Below the pieces are notes generated by a model. It worked only from the letters and a program-made list of their open reading frames with translations, was not told the DNA's origin and did no database searches. From Streptomyces aculeolatus (GTDB lineage: Bacteria > Actinomycetota > Actinomycetes > Streptomycetales > Streptomycetaceae), in the NCBI RefSeq assembly GCF_020400605.1, contig NZ_JAINRD010000004.1, positions 372,001-436,000 of the forward strand: 64,000 nucleotides of DNA, written 5' to 3'. The position numbers and the translations under genes are program-made. Positions 51,590 to 58,490 of this stretch are shown in pieces (position 1 is the first letter of the stretch; every line of letters starts with the position of its first letter).

Positions 51590-52396
51590 TCACGACTCCT
51601 CCATCGCGGGGACAGGTGTGATCGGGGTGAGGACGCCGACTCTGTAGTGCGGGGCCGCGGTCGGGTGGAGTACGTGGACGACGACCTCCACTCGCTTTCC
51701 GCCGTAGCAGGGCAGGCGCAAGGCGGAGCGCTCACCGCCGAGGTCCTGCCGGACGTCGCGGCTCTCTTCCCAGATGGGCTGAAGGTCGGGGTCGGCGTCG
51801 ATGATCGCAAGGATCTCCTGCACGCCTGGTCTGTCGGTGCCGTATACCGCTTGGTAGTTGCGGAGTATGGCGAACCACAGCCGCACGTACTGCGACCAGT
51901 CGACGATCTGCTCTCTGGCGTCGGGATGGCTCAGGCACCAGCGCACCAGGTTAGCGTGGGGCTCGCGGACGTAGGGGATCCACGTGGCCATTGCGTGGTT
52001 GTGCATGTGTACGTTCCCCATCGCGTCGAGCAGGACTGCCGGTGTCGGCTCGGCGCTGTCGAGGACGAGGCGCAGGTCGGCCAGCACCGCCGCATCGGGG
52101 CCGGCGGCATGGGCGGGGCCCGGCCTGACCCGGGCGCCGAGCAGGAAGAGCAGATCTCGATCGCCGGCTTCCAGGTCGAAGACTCTGGCCAGCGCGTCGG
52201 CGGTGTCGGGCGAGAGGCGCCTGCGCGGCTCGCCGAGTTCCAGCCCTTGATAGGTGCGGGCGGCTATGCCGACGCGTGCAGCCACAGCCTTCTGGCTGAG
52301 CGGCCGGCTGCGGCCCAGGCGGTACTGGGTACGCTTCCGCCATTTCTTCAGCAGCTCGCCCAGCCGAGGCTGGGAGACGCGCGAATCATCGCTCAC
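51590..52396 (-). CDS. XRE regulator with MmyB-like domain, paralogue
   Basis: 268 residues from GTG 52396; GTG 52453 would add 19 residues and makes the N-terminus more like the neighbour. The HTH is LGELLKKWRKRTQYRLGRSR then IAARTYQGLELGEPRRRLSP. The MmyB-like half contains AVLLDAMGNVHMHNHAMATW and LQPIWEESRD. Identity with the 50603 gene is obvious (RVSQPxLGxLLKxWRK; CLSHPDAREQIVDWSQ is identical), so the pair arose by duplication. Confidence 0.85.
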   Translation of the reverse strand: MSDDSRVSQPRLGELLKKWRKRTQYRLGRSRPLSQKAVAARVGIAARTYQGLELGEPRRRLSPDTADALARVFDLEAGDRDLLFLLGARVRPGPAHAAGPDAAVLADLRLVLDSAEPTPAVLLDAMGNVHMHNHAMATWIPYVREPHANLVRWCLSHPDAREQIVDWSQYVRLWFAILRNYQAVYGTDRPGVQEILAIIDADPDLQPIWEESRDVRQDLGGERSALRLPCYGGKRVEVVVHVLHPTAAPHYRVGVLTPITPVPAMEES

Positions 52397-53528
52397 CTCT
52401 GCATGATCAGCATCATTCTGGCATATGCCGCAATGACACGCCGAACGCGACACACGCGCCCGGATCCGTCGTCCGACCTCCAGCTCCACTGCCTTCCCGG
52501 CAGCGGCTGAGCGCACGCGCCTCCGCGTCGACACGGGCCTCGTTCTTACAGGCGTTATGAAACTGAGATCGCCCGCTGCGGGCGGGAAACACCTCAGCGC
52601 TGACGCATTCACCCGGAAAACGTCCACGATGTGAGACAGGGAGGGCGGCGACGCCCCGTCCAGCCGGGTCTCCGACACAGATAGCTCACCCTTCGACAGC
52701 CCCAACTCATTGTTGACCTAATCGAGTTGGTTCAGCCCTCCCGGTCATGCTGTTCATCAGGCAGTGAAAAGAGCTCCCTGATGGAATTCCACGCGGTGGT
52801 GGTCTCGTCGCCCGTTGACGCACTGTTGGAGGGGCTTTTAGGGTCGCCTGACAGCCGACGCCGACACCGGCCGGCGGCTTCGAGGGAGGGGCAACTGTGG
52901 GCACTGCGGATGGACTTCACGCGGATAGTCCTCAGCTGGTCACCGGTCCTTCGCCGGGCACGCCCGGACACCCGCAGCAGGGCGGCAGAGCAGCTACGAC
53001 GGCGACGAAATTAAGCCGGGCCCTGCGCGAGCAGTCTGAACTCTTTCACGAGCACCGGCTGATCCCGCCCTTGTGCTGAGGGACTCCCTCTCACCACGCC
53101 CCGCGCGGCACACCAGCGCGGGACCTGCCTCTCGCGTACAAGGTGCAGTCCTGCCGGCCCGGGAGTCCTAGGCAGCCTTCAGCTCTGCGACTTGCGCGCA
53201 CTCCTGGGTCCCAATGTCACTGTCACTGTCACTGTGTGCGACTAGTACAGAGTTTTAGAGCCAACTCTGGATCTCCGCAACGGGGTGTGCGTATGTTCGT
53301 CGTCCCCCGGGGAGGGAGCCCGCCCGGTCCCACGGATGAAGGGAACGACCGGCAATGCGGTCGGGATCCCGGGGGCGAATGCAGCGTGGGCGTCCGAGAG
53401 CGGGAACTCTCGGACGCCGACGCCCACGGCGTAACCCGCCCTGCCAGGGGCGGAGTTTGCCCGACATCACCACGCTGATCCCCTTGCACCGGGCACGTCA
53501 GCGTGGCGACTGAAGAGGAGATTCTTGC
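52397..53528. other. Gap, regulatory, without a convincing gene
   Basis: About 1.1 kb before the replication-type module. Short open frames at 52707-53079 look Pro/Arg/Ser-rich and unsupported. Visible features are a TGTCAC hexamer repeated three times (53215-53232), AGAGTT and AACTCT half-sites about 8 bp apart near 53252-53271 that could be an operator, and a perfect hairpin at 53389-53418. The promoter of the module to the right must be here. Confidence 0.5.
53389..53418. promoter_or_regulatory. Perfect 12-bp hairpin in leader region
   Basis: GGCGTCCGAGAG and CTCTCGGACGCC pair around CGGGAA. It stands 110 bp before the small leader ORF and could be a terminator or attenuator controlling entry into the HTH/WhiB/transfer operon. 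Confidence 0.55.
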
Positions 53529-53672
53529 ATGCCCTGCGCACCGTGTAAAAGACACAGGCGCGTCGCCGAAGCCGCAGCCTGCGTCTCGGCTCCTTCTCGC
53601 CCCGGCCCGTGGCACCCTGCCTCGGCCTCGAAGTCCGAAATTTCCCGTGTCGGGGCCGGGAGCGGCCGGTGA
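53529..53672 (+). CDS. 47-residue leader peptide, Cys-containing
   Basis: ATG 53529 has GAAGAGGAG at good distance. The peptide begins MPCAPCKRHRRVAEAACV, with a CxxC pair, and is otherwise Ser/Pro/Arg-rich. Its TGA overlaps the GTG start of the HTH gene (GTGA), so translation of the two is coupled. It may be a true small protein or a translated leader that sets expression of the regulator. Confidence 0.5.
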   Translation: MPCAPCKRHRRVAEAAACVSAPSRPGPWHPASASKSEISRVGAGSGR

Positions 53673-54562
53673 GCACCGATGCCCGTGAGTGGGTGTGGGA
53701 AAGCAGCTCCAGTCGCGGGACCGCACGGCTGGTGCTGCTGTCGATAGCCGACCGGGTAGCCGACGAACAGTGCGTGTCCTGGGCCTCGTTGACATCTCTA
53801 GCCGCCCGCACGAACGCCTCCGTCTCAACGGTTCGCGAGGCCATCGGCCGACTCGTCGAGGCCGGTGAGTTGGAGCAGCTCGACGACCTGATCGGCCCGC
53901 AGCGCAGCACGGTCTACCGCCTTCCTATGGCCGCCCTGGCGATCGCACAGGCCCTGCGACAGCAGCAGGACGGCGATGAGGAGGCACCCGCCGAGGATTC
54001 CAAGTCCCCGCCCACGTTGCGGCTCTCCGCGCTCGGGCAGTACGGAATCCGTCCGCGCGAGGTGCCGGTTTCCCCCGCGAGGTGCCGGAAACCGGCAGTA
54101 CCGGAAACCGGCACCTCCAGCGGAAAACCGGCACCTCGACGTACCGGAAACCGGCATAGCGAGGTACCGGAAACCGGCACCCAGAACAGTAGTGAACCTG
54201 AAAGGAACGGGAGTAAGAGCAGCAGCGCGCGTGGCGCCGTCACGCCGGCCGCCGGATGGCAGCCCGACCCGGCAACCCTGACCTGGATCCGCGAACAGGG
54301 ACACCTCGACCGCCTCGGCGAGCAGGCCCTGCAAGCCGCCGACGCGAAGTGGCGCACCCACCGCGCCGACCTCGCACCACGCCCCGCCGCGGCGTGGGCC
54401 GCCGACTGGCGCTCCTGGATCGCCCGGGAGCACTCCCCCCACCGCCCCAGCCTGTACGCCGTACCCGTCAACTCCCCCGCCCCGCCCGGCGGGATGACCC
54501 GGGCCCAGGCCCACACCGCCGCCCTGCTGGCCGCCCTCGACGAGCCGACCGGAACGGAGTAG
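53669..54562 (+). CDS. HTH protein (replication-initiator-like)
   Basis: 297 residues from GTG 53669. Residues about 5-90 are a winged helix of the kind found in plasmid replication and phage proteins (RLVLLSIADRVADEQCVSWA, NASVSTVREAIGRLVEAGEL). The middle (about 130-175) is a repetitive VPETGT-type linker produced by iteron-like DNA repeats. The C-terminal part is globular (DPATLTWIREQGHLDRLGEQ, AAAWAADWRSWI), recalling DnaD/DnaT-like helicase-loading proteins. It heads an operon running through the relaxase and probably binds the repeats within its own gene. Confidence 0.65.
   Translation: MSTDAREWVWESSSSRGTARLVLLSIADRVADEQCVSWASLTSLAARTNASVSTVREAIGRLVEAGELEQLDDLIGPQRSTVYRLPMAALAIAQALRQQQDGDEEAPAEDSKSPPTLRLSALGQYGIRPREVPVSPARCRKPAVPETGTSSGKPAPRRTGNRHSEVPETGTQNSSEPERNGSKSSSARGAVTPAAGWQPDPATLTWIREQGHLDRLGEQALQAADAKWRTHRADLAPRPAAAWAADWRSWIAREHSPHRPSLYAVPVNSPAPPGGMTRAQAHTAALLAALDEPTGTE
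54059..54181 (+). repeat. Iteron-like repeats inside the HTH gene
   Basis: The word CCGGAAACCGGCA, usually preceded by TA and followed by CC, occurs at 54085, 54101, 54144 and 54167. A variant with an extra A is at 54121, and one inverted copy (GAGGTGCCGGTTTCCCC) starts at 54059. Spacing is 16-23 bp. It is internally palindromic (CCGG...CCGG). The arrangement resembles replication-origin iterons or an autoregulatory site. Confidence 0.6.
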
Positions 54563-54569
54563 CCAGAGA

Positions 54570-55268
54570 GTGGATCGCCGTGAAACCGCCGCCCTGCTCG
54601 CCTACATCGGCCGCCTCGACCCCCGCACCATCCGCACCGACCAGGGCGAAGCCCGCGACCAGCTCGCCCAGTGGCACGAGCTGCTCGGCGACGTGCCGAT
54701 CGCCACCGAGTACGGCTGGGACGCCTACGCCGCAGCCCGCAGGCACATCCGCATCTCGCCGTACCCGATCGTGCCCGCCGATGTCGCCCGCCCGTGGGAG
54801 AGCCACCGGCGCGAGCGCATGCTCCGCCACACCGACCCCACCCCGACCGCCGACCCCGACGACCAGGCCGCCTGGACCGCCGAACTGGCCCGCGCACGCC
54901 AGGCTGTGGCCGCCGGCACCGCTCAGCCCGTCCGGTACCGGGCCATCAGCCAGGGTCGCGGCCGGGTCGACCCGGAGCTTCAGGCGCGGTTGCGGGAGGT
55001 CGGCTCCTGCATTCCCCCCGCCGCCCGGGCCGCCCTCGCGCCCTACCGGCCCGCCCGCGCGGCGCGCGAGGAGGCCGTCGCCGAGGGCCTGCCCGACGCC
55101 TTGTCGGTGCGGTGCCAGTGGTGCCGGGCCCAGGCCGGGGAGCCGTGCCGGCGCCGGCGGATCGGCCCCGACGGCTCCGCCCGCGGCACCGCACCACGCG
55201 CCACCCCCCACCCCGGCCGACTCGACCTCGCCGCCGACCAGCACCCCGAACAGCGCGCGGCGTCCTGA
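54570..55268 (+). CDS. Hypothetical protein with C-terminal Cys motif
   Basis: 232 residues from GTG 54570, 7 bp after the HTH gene. The N-terminal part (RRETAALLAYIGRLDPRTIR, WHELLGDVPIATEYGWDAYA) is helical and recurs in Streptomyces mobile elements. The C-terminal VRCQWCRAQAGEPCRRRR is a short zinc-ribbon-like CxxC plus Cys found at the end of several actinobacterial proteins. It is in the transfer/replication operon; role unknown. Confidence 0.65.
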   Translation: MDRRETAALLAYIGRLDPRTIRTDQGEARDQLAQWHELLGDVPIATEYGWDAYAAARRHIRISPYPIVPADVARPWESHRRERMLRHTDPTPTADPDDQAAWTAELARARQAVAAGTAQPVRYRAISQGRGRVDPELQARLREVGSCIPPAARAALAPYRPARAAREEAVAEGLPDALSVRCQWCRAQAGEPCRRRRIGPDGSARGTAPRATPHPGRLDLAADQHPEQRAAS

Positions 55269-55397
55269 CCGACCACGCAGACCGGGCGGCATCCCCCGGC
55301 CCGGATATCCCCTCAACTCCGCTGCGACACCCCTGGTTGTTCGGCAGCGGTGCCCGACGTCGCGTCCGCCCAGCGCGCAGCCCATCGGAGACCGTTC

Positions 55398-56039
55398 GTG
55401 CGATACATCACCACCCACGAGGCGCCGGCCACCGGCCTGCGCGGCATCGCCGACACGAGCTGGCACAGCCGCGGCGCGTGCTACGGCCTTCACCCGGCGG
55501 AGGCCGACGAGGTGTTCTTCCCGCCGCCGCGGGACCACATCGCCATCGCCGAGGCGAAGGAGCTGTGCGCCCTGTGCCCGGTGCGCGGCGACTGCCTGAA
55601 CTACGCCTTGGAGAACGGCCTCAAGGAAGGCATCTGGGGCGGGCTGACCGAAGCCGAGCGGCGCCCGTGGCACGAAGGGCTGCACCGGCGCCTGGACTAC
55701 CGGCGCGTGCGCGCGTTCTTCGACGGACGCGACGTCCACCTCACCGAAGCCGAGCGGCAGCTCGTCATCGACCACGCCTACCTGCGTGGCTGGCGGCCCG
55801 ACAGGCTCGCCGCCGCCCTGCAGATCGGCCACCGGCACGCCCGAGACCTGCTCCGCCAAGCCGCCTTGAAGGTCTTCGACCGCGACCGGACCTACGGCGT
55901 CCCCCAGCCGAAAAGGAAGCGAAGGACGACCAGTCCGTCCCCGGACGCTCCCGCCCCGAGCAGGCCCCGTACACGGCAGCCGATACCCCGAACCGCCGCG
56001 TCGACCACCGCATCCACCCCTGCTGGAAAGGCCCTATGA
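55398..56039 (+). CDS. WhiB-family iron-sulfur regulator, long form
   Basis: 213 residues from GTG 55398 with GGAG. The four Fe-S Cys are in place: SRGACYGL, then LCALCPVRGDC. The GIWGGLTEAER turn follows. Beyond residue about 95 there is a long extension with a second helix-turn-helix-like segment (LAAALQIGHRHARDLLRQ) and a basic Pro-rich tail, longer than housekeeping WhiB proteins. Element-borne WhiB proteins often regulate transfer genes. It overlaps the next gene by 4 bp. Confidence 0.88.
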   Translation: MRYITTHEAPATGLRGIADTSWHSRGACYGLHPAEADEVFFPPPRDHIAIAEAKELCALCPVRGDCLNYALENGLKEGIWGGLTEAERRPWHEGLHRRLDYRRVRAFFDGRDVHLTEAERQLVIDHAYLRGWRPDRLAAALQIGHRHARDLLRQAALKVFDRDRTYGVPQPKRKRRTTSPSPDAPAPSRPRTRQPIPRTAASTTASTPAGKAL

Positions 56040-57673
56040 CCGCGGTCCTGCCCCCCGTCACCACTCCGGAACCGGACCTCCTCCTCGCCACCGCACTGCT
56101 CGCCGCCTTCGCCATCGTGCTCACCGTCCGGGCCCTCCAGCGACACGGCGCCCGGCCACGGGACGGTCGCGGCAGTGCGGCGGTCACGGTCGCCGCCCTG
56201 GCCGCCCTGGGCTGCACCGCCTACAGCGCCGACACCTCGTGGCGGTTCGCCGCCGACTACCTCGACATGGCCGGCACCGCCGAACGCGCCGCGATGTTCG
56301 CCGCGGCCGAGCTGGCGCTCTTCGCGACCGCGCTGATGGCCCGCCAGAACCTGACCACCCAGGGCGCCCCTGGCCTGCCCGGCACCCTGGTCTGGATCAT
56401 CAGCGGGGTCCAGGTGATCCCCGCCTACGCCGAAAGCGGCCCGGTCGGCGGCACCGTCCGCGCCTTCGTCGGCCCCATCATGGCCGCGGTGCTGTGGCAC
56501 CTGGCCATGGGCATCGAACTGCGCCTGCGCACCCCCGGCGCCGCCTCCCGCTCCCTGATCGCCACCCTCGGGCGCGAAGCCCGCGAACGCCTCCTGTCCC
56601 GCCTGGGCATCGCCGCCCGCGACCGCGACGCCGCACAGATCACCCGGGACCGGGCCACCGACCGAGCCGTCGCCCTCGCCGCCCGACTCGCCGGCCAGAC
56701 GACCGAGCAGCAGCACAGCCGCCGCGGCCGGCGCCTGACCCGCCGGCTGTCGAAAGCCCTCGGCAAAGCCGAGGTCGGCACCGACCCCCAGCAGCGCGCA
56801 CGCCTGCTCAACCAACTCGCCGCACGCCGCCACGCAATCACCCTCGCCACCATCCCCCTCCCCTCCCCCTGGACCCCGCCCACCATCGGTAGCCTCGGCA
56901 CTGCGGTCCCCGCACCGACGTTCCCCGACCAGTCGGTCCCCGAGCAGGCGGTCCCCGCCGCCGGGGACGGGGGACCGAACCGGCTGCGGGGACCGGTCCC
57001 CGCACCCGCACAACACCACCCGAGGGCCGGCACAGAACGACAAGGCCATGAACCGGGGACCGCGCTCACGCCGGACCGGGGACCGGTCCCCACATCCGTG
57101 GAAGACCAGGTCAACCCGTCGACGGTCCCCAGCTTGCCGGTACCAGCACCCGGTCCCCACACCCCGGCCGAAGCCGGGGACCGCGGACCGAAACCGCCAC
57201 GGGGACCGGTCCCCGCCGACGCACAACACCACCCGGGGACCGGCACGGAACCAGAAGACCGTGAACCGGGGACCGCGATCACGCCGGACCGGGGACCGGT
57301 CCCCGCACCCACGGACAACCACCCGGGGACCGAGCCCAACCCCCTCCGGGGACCGAGCCGGGACCGGGGACCGGGGACCGCGCGGCGCAAGAAGGCGAAC
57401 GCGAAGAAGAGCAAGGGCAAGCACAGCAGCCGGTCCCGCACCCCTCGGCAGCAGGACCCGCCGCTTCCGGTGGACCAGCTCGTCCAGCAGGTGCGCCCCC
57501 ACGTCCCCGCCGTGCTCGCCCGCGACGGCAACGCGGCGATCACCCGCGTCCAGCTCCGCGAGATCCTCCGCCGCGAAGGGCTCCAAGGCGGCCGGAACTC
57601 CCAACTCAGCCTCGTCCTGCGCGAACTACGCAGCGACGACCACGCCACGACGACGAAGGGCACCACCACATGA
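56036..57673 (+). CDS. SpdB-like/DUF2637-type membrane transfer protein
   Basis: 545 residues from ATG 56036. About five membrane spans fill the first 160 residues (LLLATALLAAFAIVLTV, PGTLVWIISGVQVIPAY, GPIMAAVLWHLAMG). A charged cytoplasmic helix (RRGRRLTRRLSKALGKAE) follows, then a long Pro/Gly linker with the RGPVPA repeats, then a C-terminal winged-helix-like segment (LPVDQLVQQVRPHVPAVL, ITRVQLREILRREGLQGG). This layout is known from Streptomyces spread and transfer proteins. The linker repeats are encoded by palindromic DNA at 56988-57304. Confidence 0.78.
   Translation: MTAVLPPVTTPEPDLLLATALLAAFAIVLTVRALQRHGARPRDGRGSAAVTVAALAALGCTAYSADTSWRFAADYLDMAGTAERAAMFAAAELALFATALMARQNLTTQGAPGLPGTLVWIISGVQVIPAYAESGPVGGTVRAFVGPIMAAVLWHLAMGIELRLRTPGAASRSLIATLGREARERLLSRLGIAARDRDAAQITRDRATDRAVALAARLAGQTTEQQHSRRGRRLTRRLSKALGKAEVGTDPQQRARLLNQLAARRHAITLATIPLPSPWTPPTIGSLGTAVPAPTFPDQSVPEQAVPAAGDGGPNRLRGPVPAPAQHHPRAGTERQGHEPGTALTPDRGPVPTSVEDQVNPSTVPSLPVPAPGPHTPAEAGDRGPKPPRGPVPADAQHHPGTGTEPEDREPGTAITPDRGPVPAPTDNHPGTEPNPLRGPSRDRGPGTARRKKANAKKSKGKHSSRSRTPRQQDPPLPVDQLVQQVRPHVPAVLARDGNAAITRVQLREILRREGLQGGRNSQLSLVLRELRSDDHATTTKGTTT
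56988..57304. repeat. Four perfect GGGGACCGGTCCCC palindromes in a tandem duplication
   Basis: The 14-bp palindrome occurs at 56988-57001, 57078-57091, 57201-57214 and 57291-57304. The first and last two pairs each close a segment of about 104 bp, and these two segments are near-copies of each other with a period of 213 bp. Many half-sites (GGGGACCG) lie between and after. Such a cluster in the middle of a transfer gene could be a binding site for the transfer apparatus, or an origin. Confidence 0.75.
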
Positions 57674-57864
57674 TCAGGACCTGCGCCGGCTTCACCGCCC
57701 TCCAAGCGGTGTACGAGCGGGAAATCGGCTACTTGAAGGCCCACTCCGTCCGGCACGAGGGCCGCCCGGCGGCGAGATGCAGCGCGACACAGGCCGCATC
57801 GACGAAGGCGCGGATGGCCCGCGCCCTCACCAGCCACCTCGCCCGCTGCCCGGAATGCGGCTGA
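57670..57864 (+). CDS. Small hypothetical protein of transfer operon
   Basis: 64 residues from an ATG that overlaps the previous stop (ATGA). It has a basic middle and ends RCPECG, a Cys pair that could bind metal with Cys5 and Cys37. The same small gene position recurs between SpdB- and MobC-like genes in Streptomyces elements as far as I recall. Function unknown. Confidence 0.6.
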   Translation: MIRTCAGFTALQAVYEREIGYLKAHSVRHEGRPAARCSATQAASTKARMARALTSHLARCPECG

Positions 57865-58490
57865 TGCCAACTCCAGCGCCGAACGGGAACACCCCCCAAC
57901 GTGCCGCCGACATCAACTCGGTCCCGGGGCGAGCAAGTTGGGGCGGAAGCTACGCTTCCGCCGAACCCGCCCCCGAGGGGGCGGGCCAGGACCTGCACCG
58001 GGGGGCGCAGGTCCAGCAGGCTTCGACCGAGGGCGGATCGAAGCCGGGGAAGAAGGAGAAGCCCACCGACCGCCGCGCCCGCCGCCAGCGCGCCGCCCGT
58101 GCGCGTCAGCGCCCGCGTCAGCCGCCCGAGAAGAAGCGCCTGCACCAGCCCAACACCCGCTTCAACGACGACGAGTTCACCCTGATCAAGTCCGCCGCCG
58201 CCCGGTGCAACCTGTCGGTCGCCGGGTTCCTCGCCCGCGCAGCGCTCGCCGCCGCCCGCGACCTTGAGCGCACCAGCGCCGAGATCGCCGACGAACGCGA
58301 AGTGATCACAGCCCTGTTCGACTGCCGACGCCGCCTCGGCTGGGCCGGCAGCAACCTCAACCAAGCCGCCAAGGCACTCAACTCCCAAGCAGACGCCCCC
58401 CAGATCGAAGCGGCCATCGCCGCCGTACGACGAGCCGCCGACACCACCCGCGAAGCCGCCGCACTGCTCATCGACCGCCGCAGCTCGTGA
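57864..58490 (+). CDS. mobC: MobC-like relaxosome accessory protein
   Basis: 208 residues from ATG 57864, whose first base is the last of the previous stop. After a disordered tail of 90 residues there is a ribbon-helix-helix-like domain, RFNDDEFTLIKSAAARCNLS VAGFLARAAL in two parts, then a helical region with GSNLNQAAKALN, the hallmark of MobC. It would bind oriT and help load the relaxase. Its 5' coding region contains a cluster of three hairpins (57942-58014). It overlaps the relaxase start as GTGA. Confidence 0.85.
   Translation: MPTPAPNGNTPQRAADINSVPGRASWGGSYASAEPAPEGAGQDLHRGAQVQQASTEGGSKPGKKEKPTDRRARRQRAARARQRPRQPPEKKRLHQPNTRFNDDEFTLIKSAAARCNLSVAGFLARAALAAARDLERTSAEIADEREVITALFDCRRRLGWAGSNLNQAAKALNSQADAPQIEAAIAAVRRAADTTREAAALLIDRRSS
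57942..58014. other. oriT: Candidate origin of transfer (hairpin cluster)
   Basis: Three hairpins in 73 bp. GGCGGAAGC-TAC-GCTTCCGCC is at 57942-57962. CCCGCCCCC/GGGGGCGGG is at 57966-57985. GGACCTGC/GCAGGTCC with a 10-nt loop is at 57989-58014. They lie in the disordered-tail coding region of mobC, directly before the relaxase gene. Inverted repeats next to mobC and the relaxase gene are the usual setting of oriT; no nic site was identified. Confidence 0.45.

Noticed and set aside
53140..53190. Possible right attachment site (AGTCCTGCCGG resembles the tRNA T-arm end)
   Set aside because: Only about 10 bases match the tRNA-Arg 3' end and the rest of the T arm is absent.
53215..53236. TGTCAC hexamer repeat as a regulatory array
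   Set aside because: Only three and a half copies; could be simple slippage, and no promoter is visible next to it.
54671..56035. Upstream extension of the SpdB-like frame and the 570-codon frame antisense to it
   Set aside because: Arg/Pro-rich sequence overlapping two better-supported genes; the SpdB start at 56036 is coupled to the WhiB stop.
56988..57304. CRISPR array or tandem iteron array
   Set aside because: The repeats are palindromes with uneven spacing inside a coding frame, with no leader and no cas genes; kept as a repeat instead.
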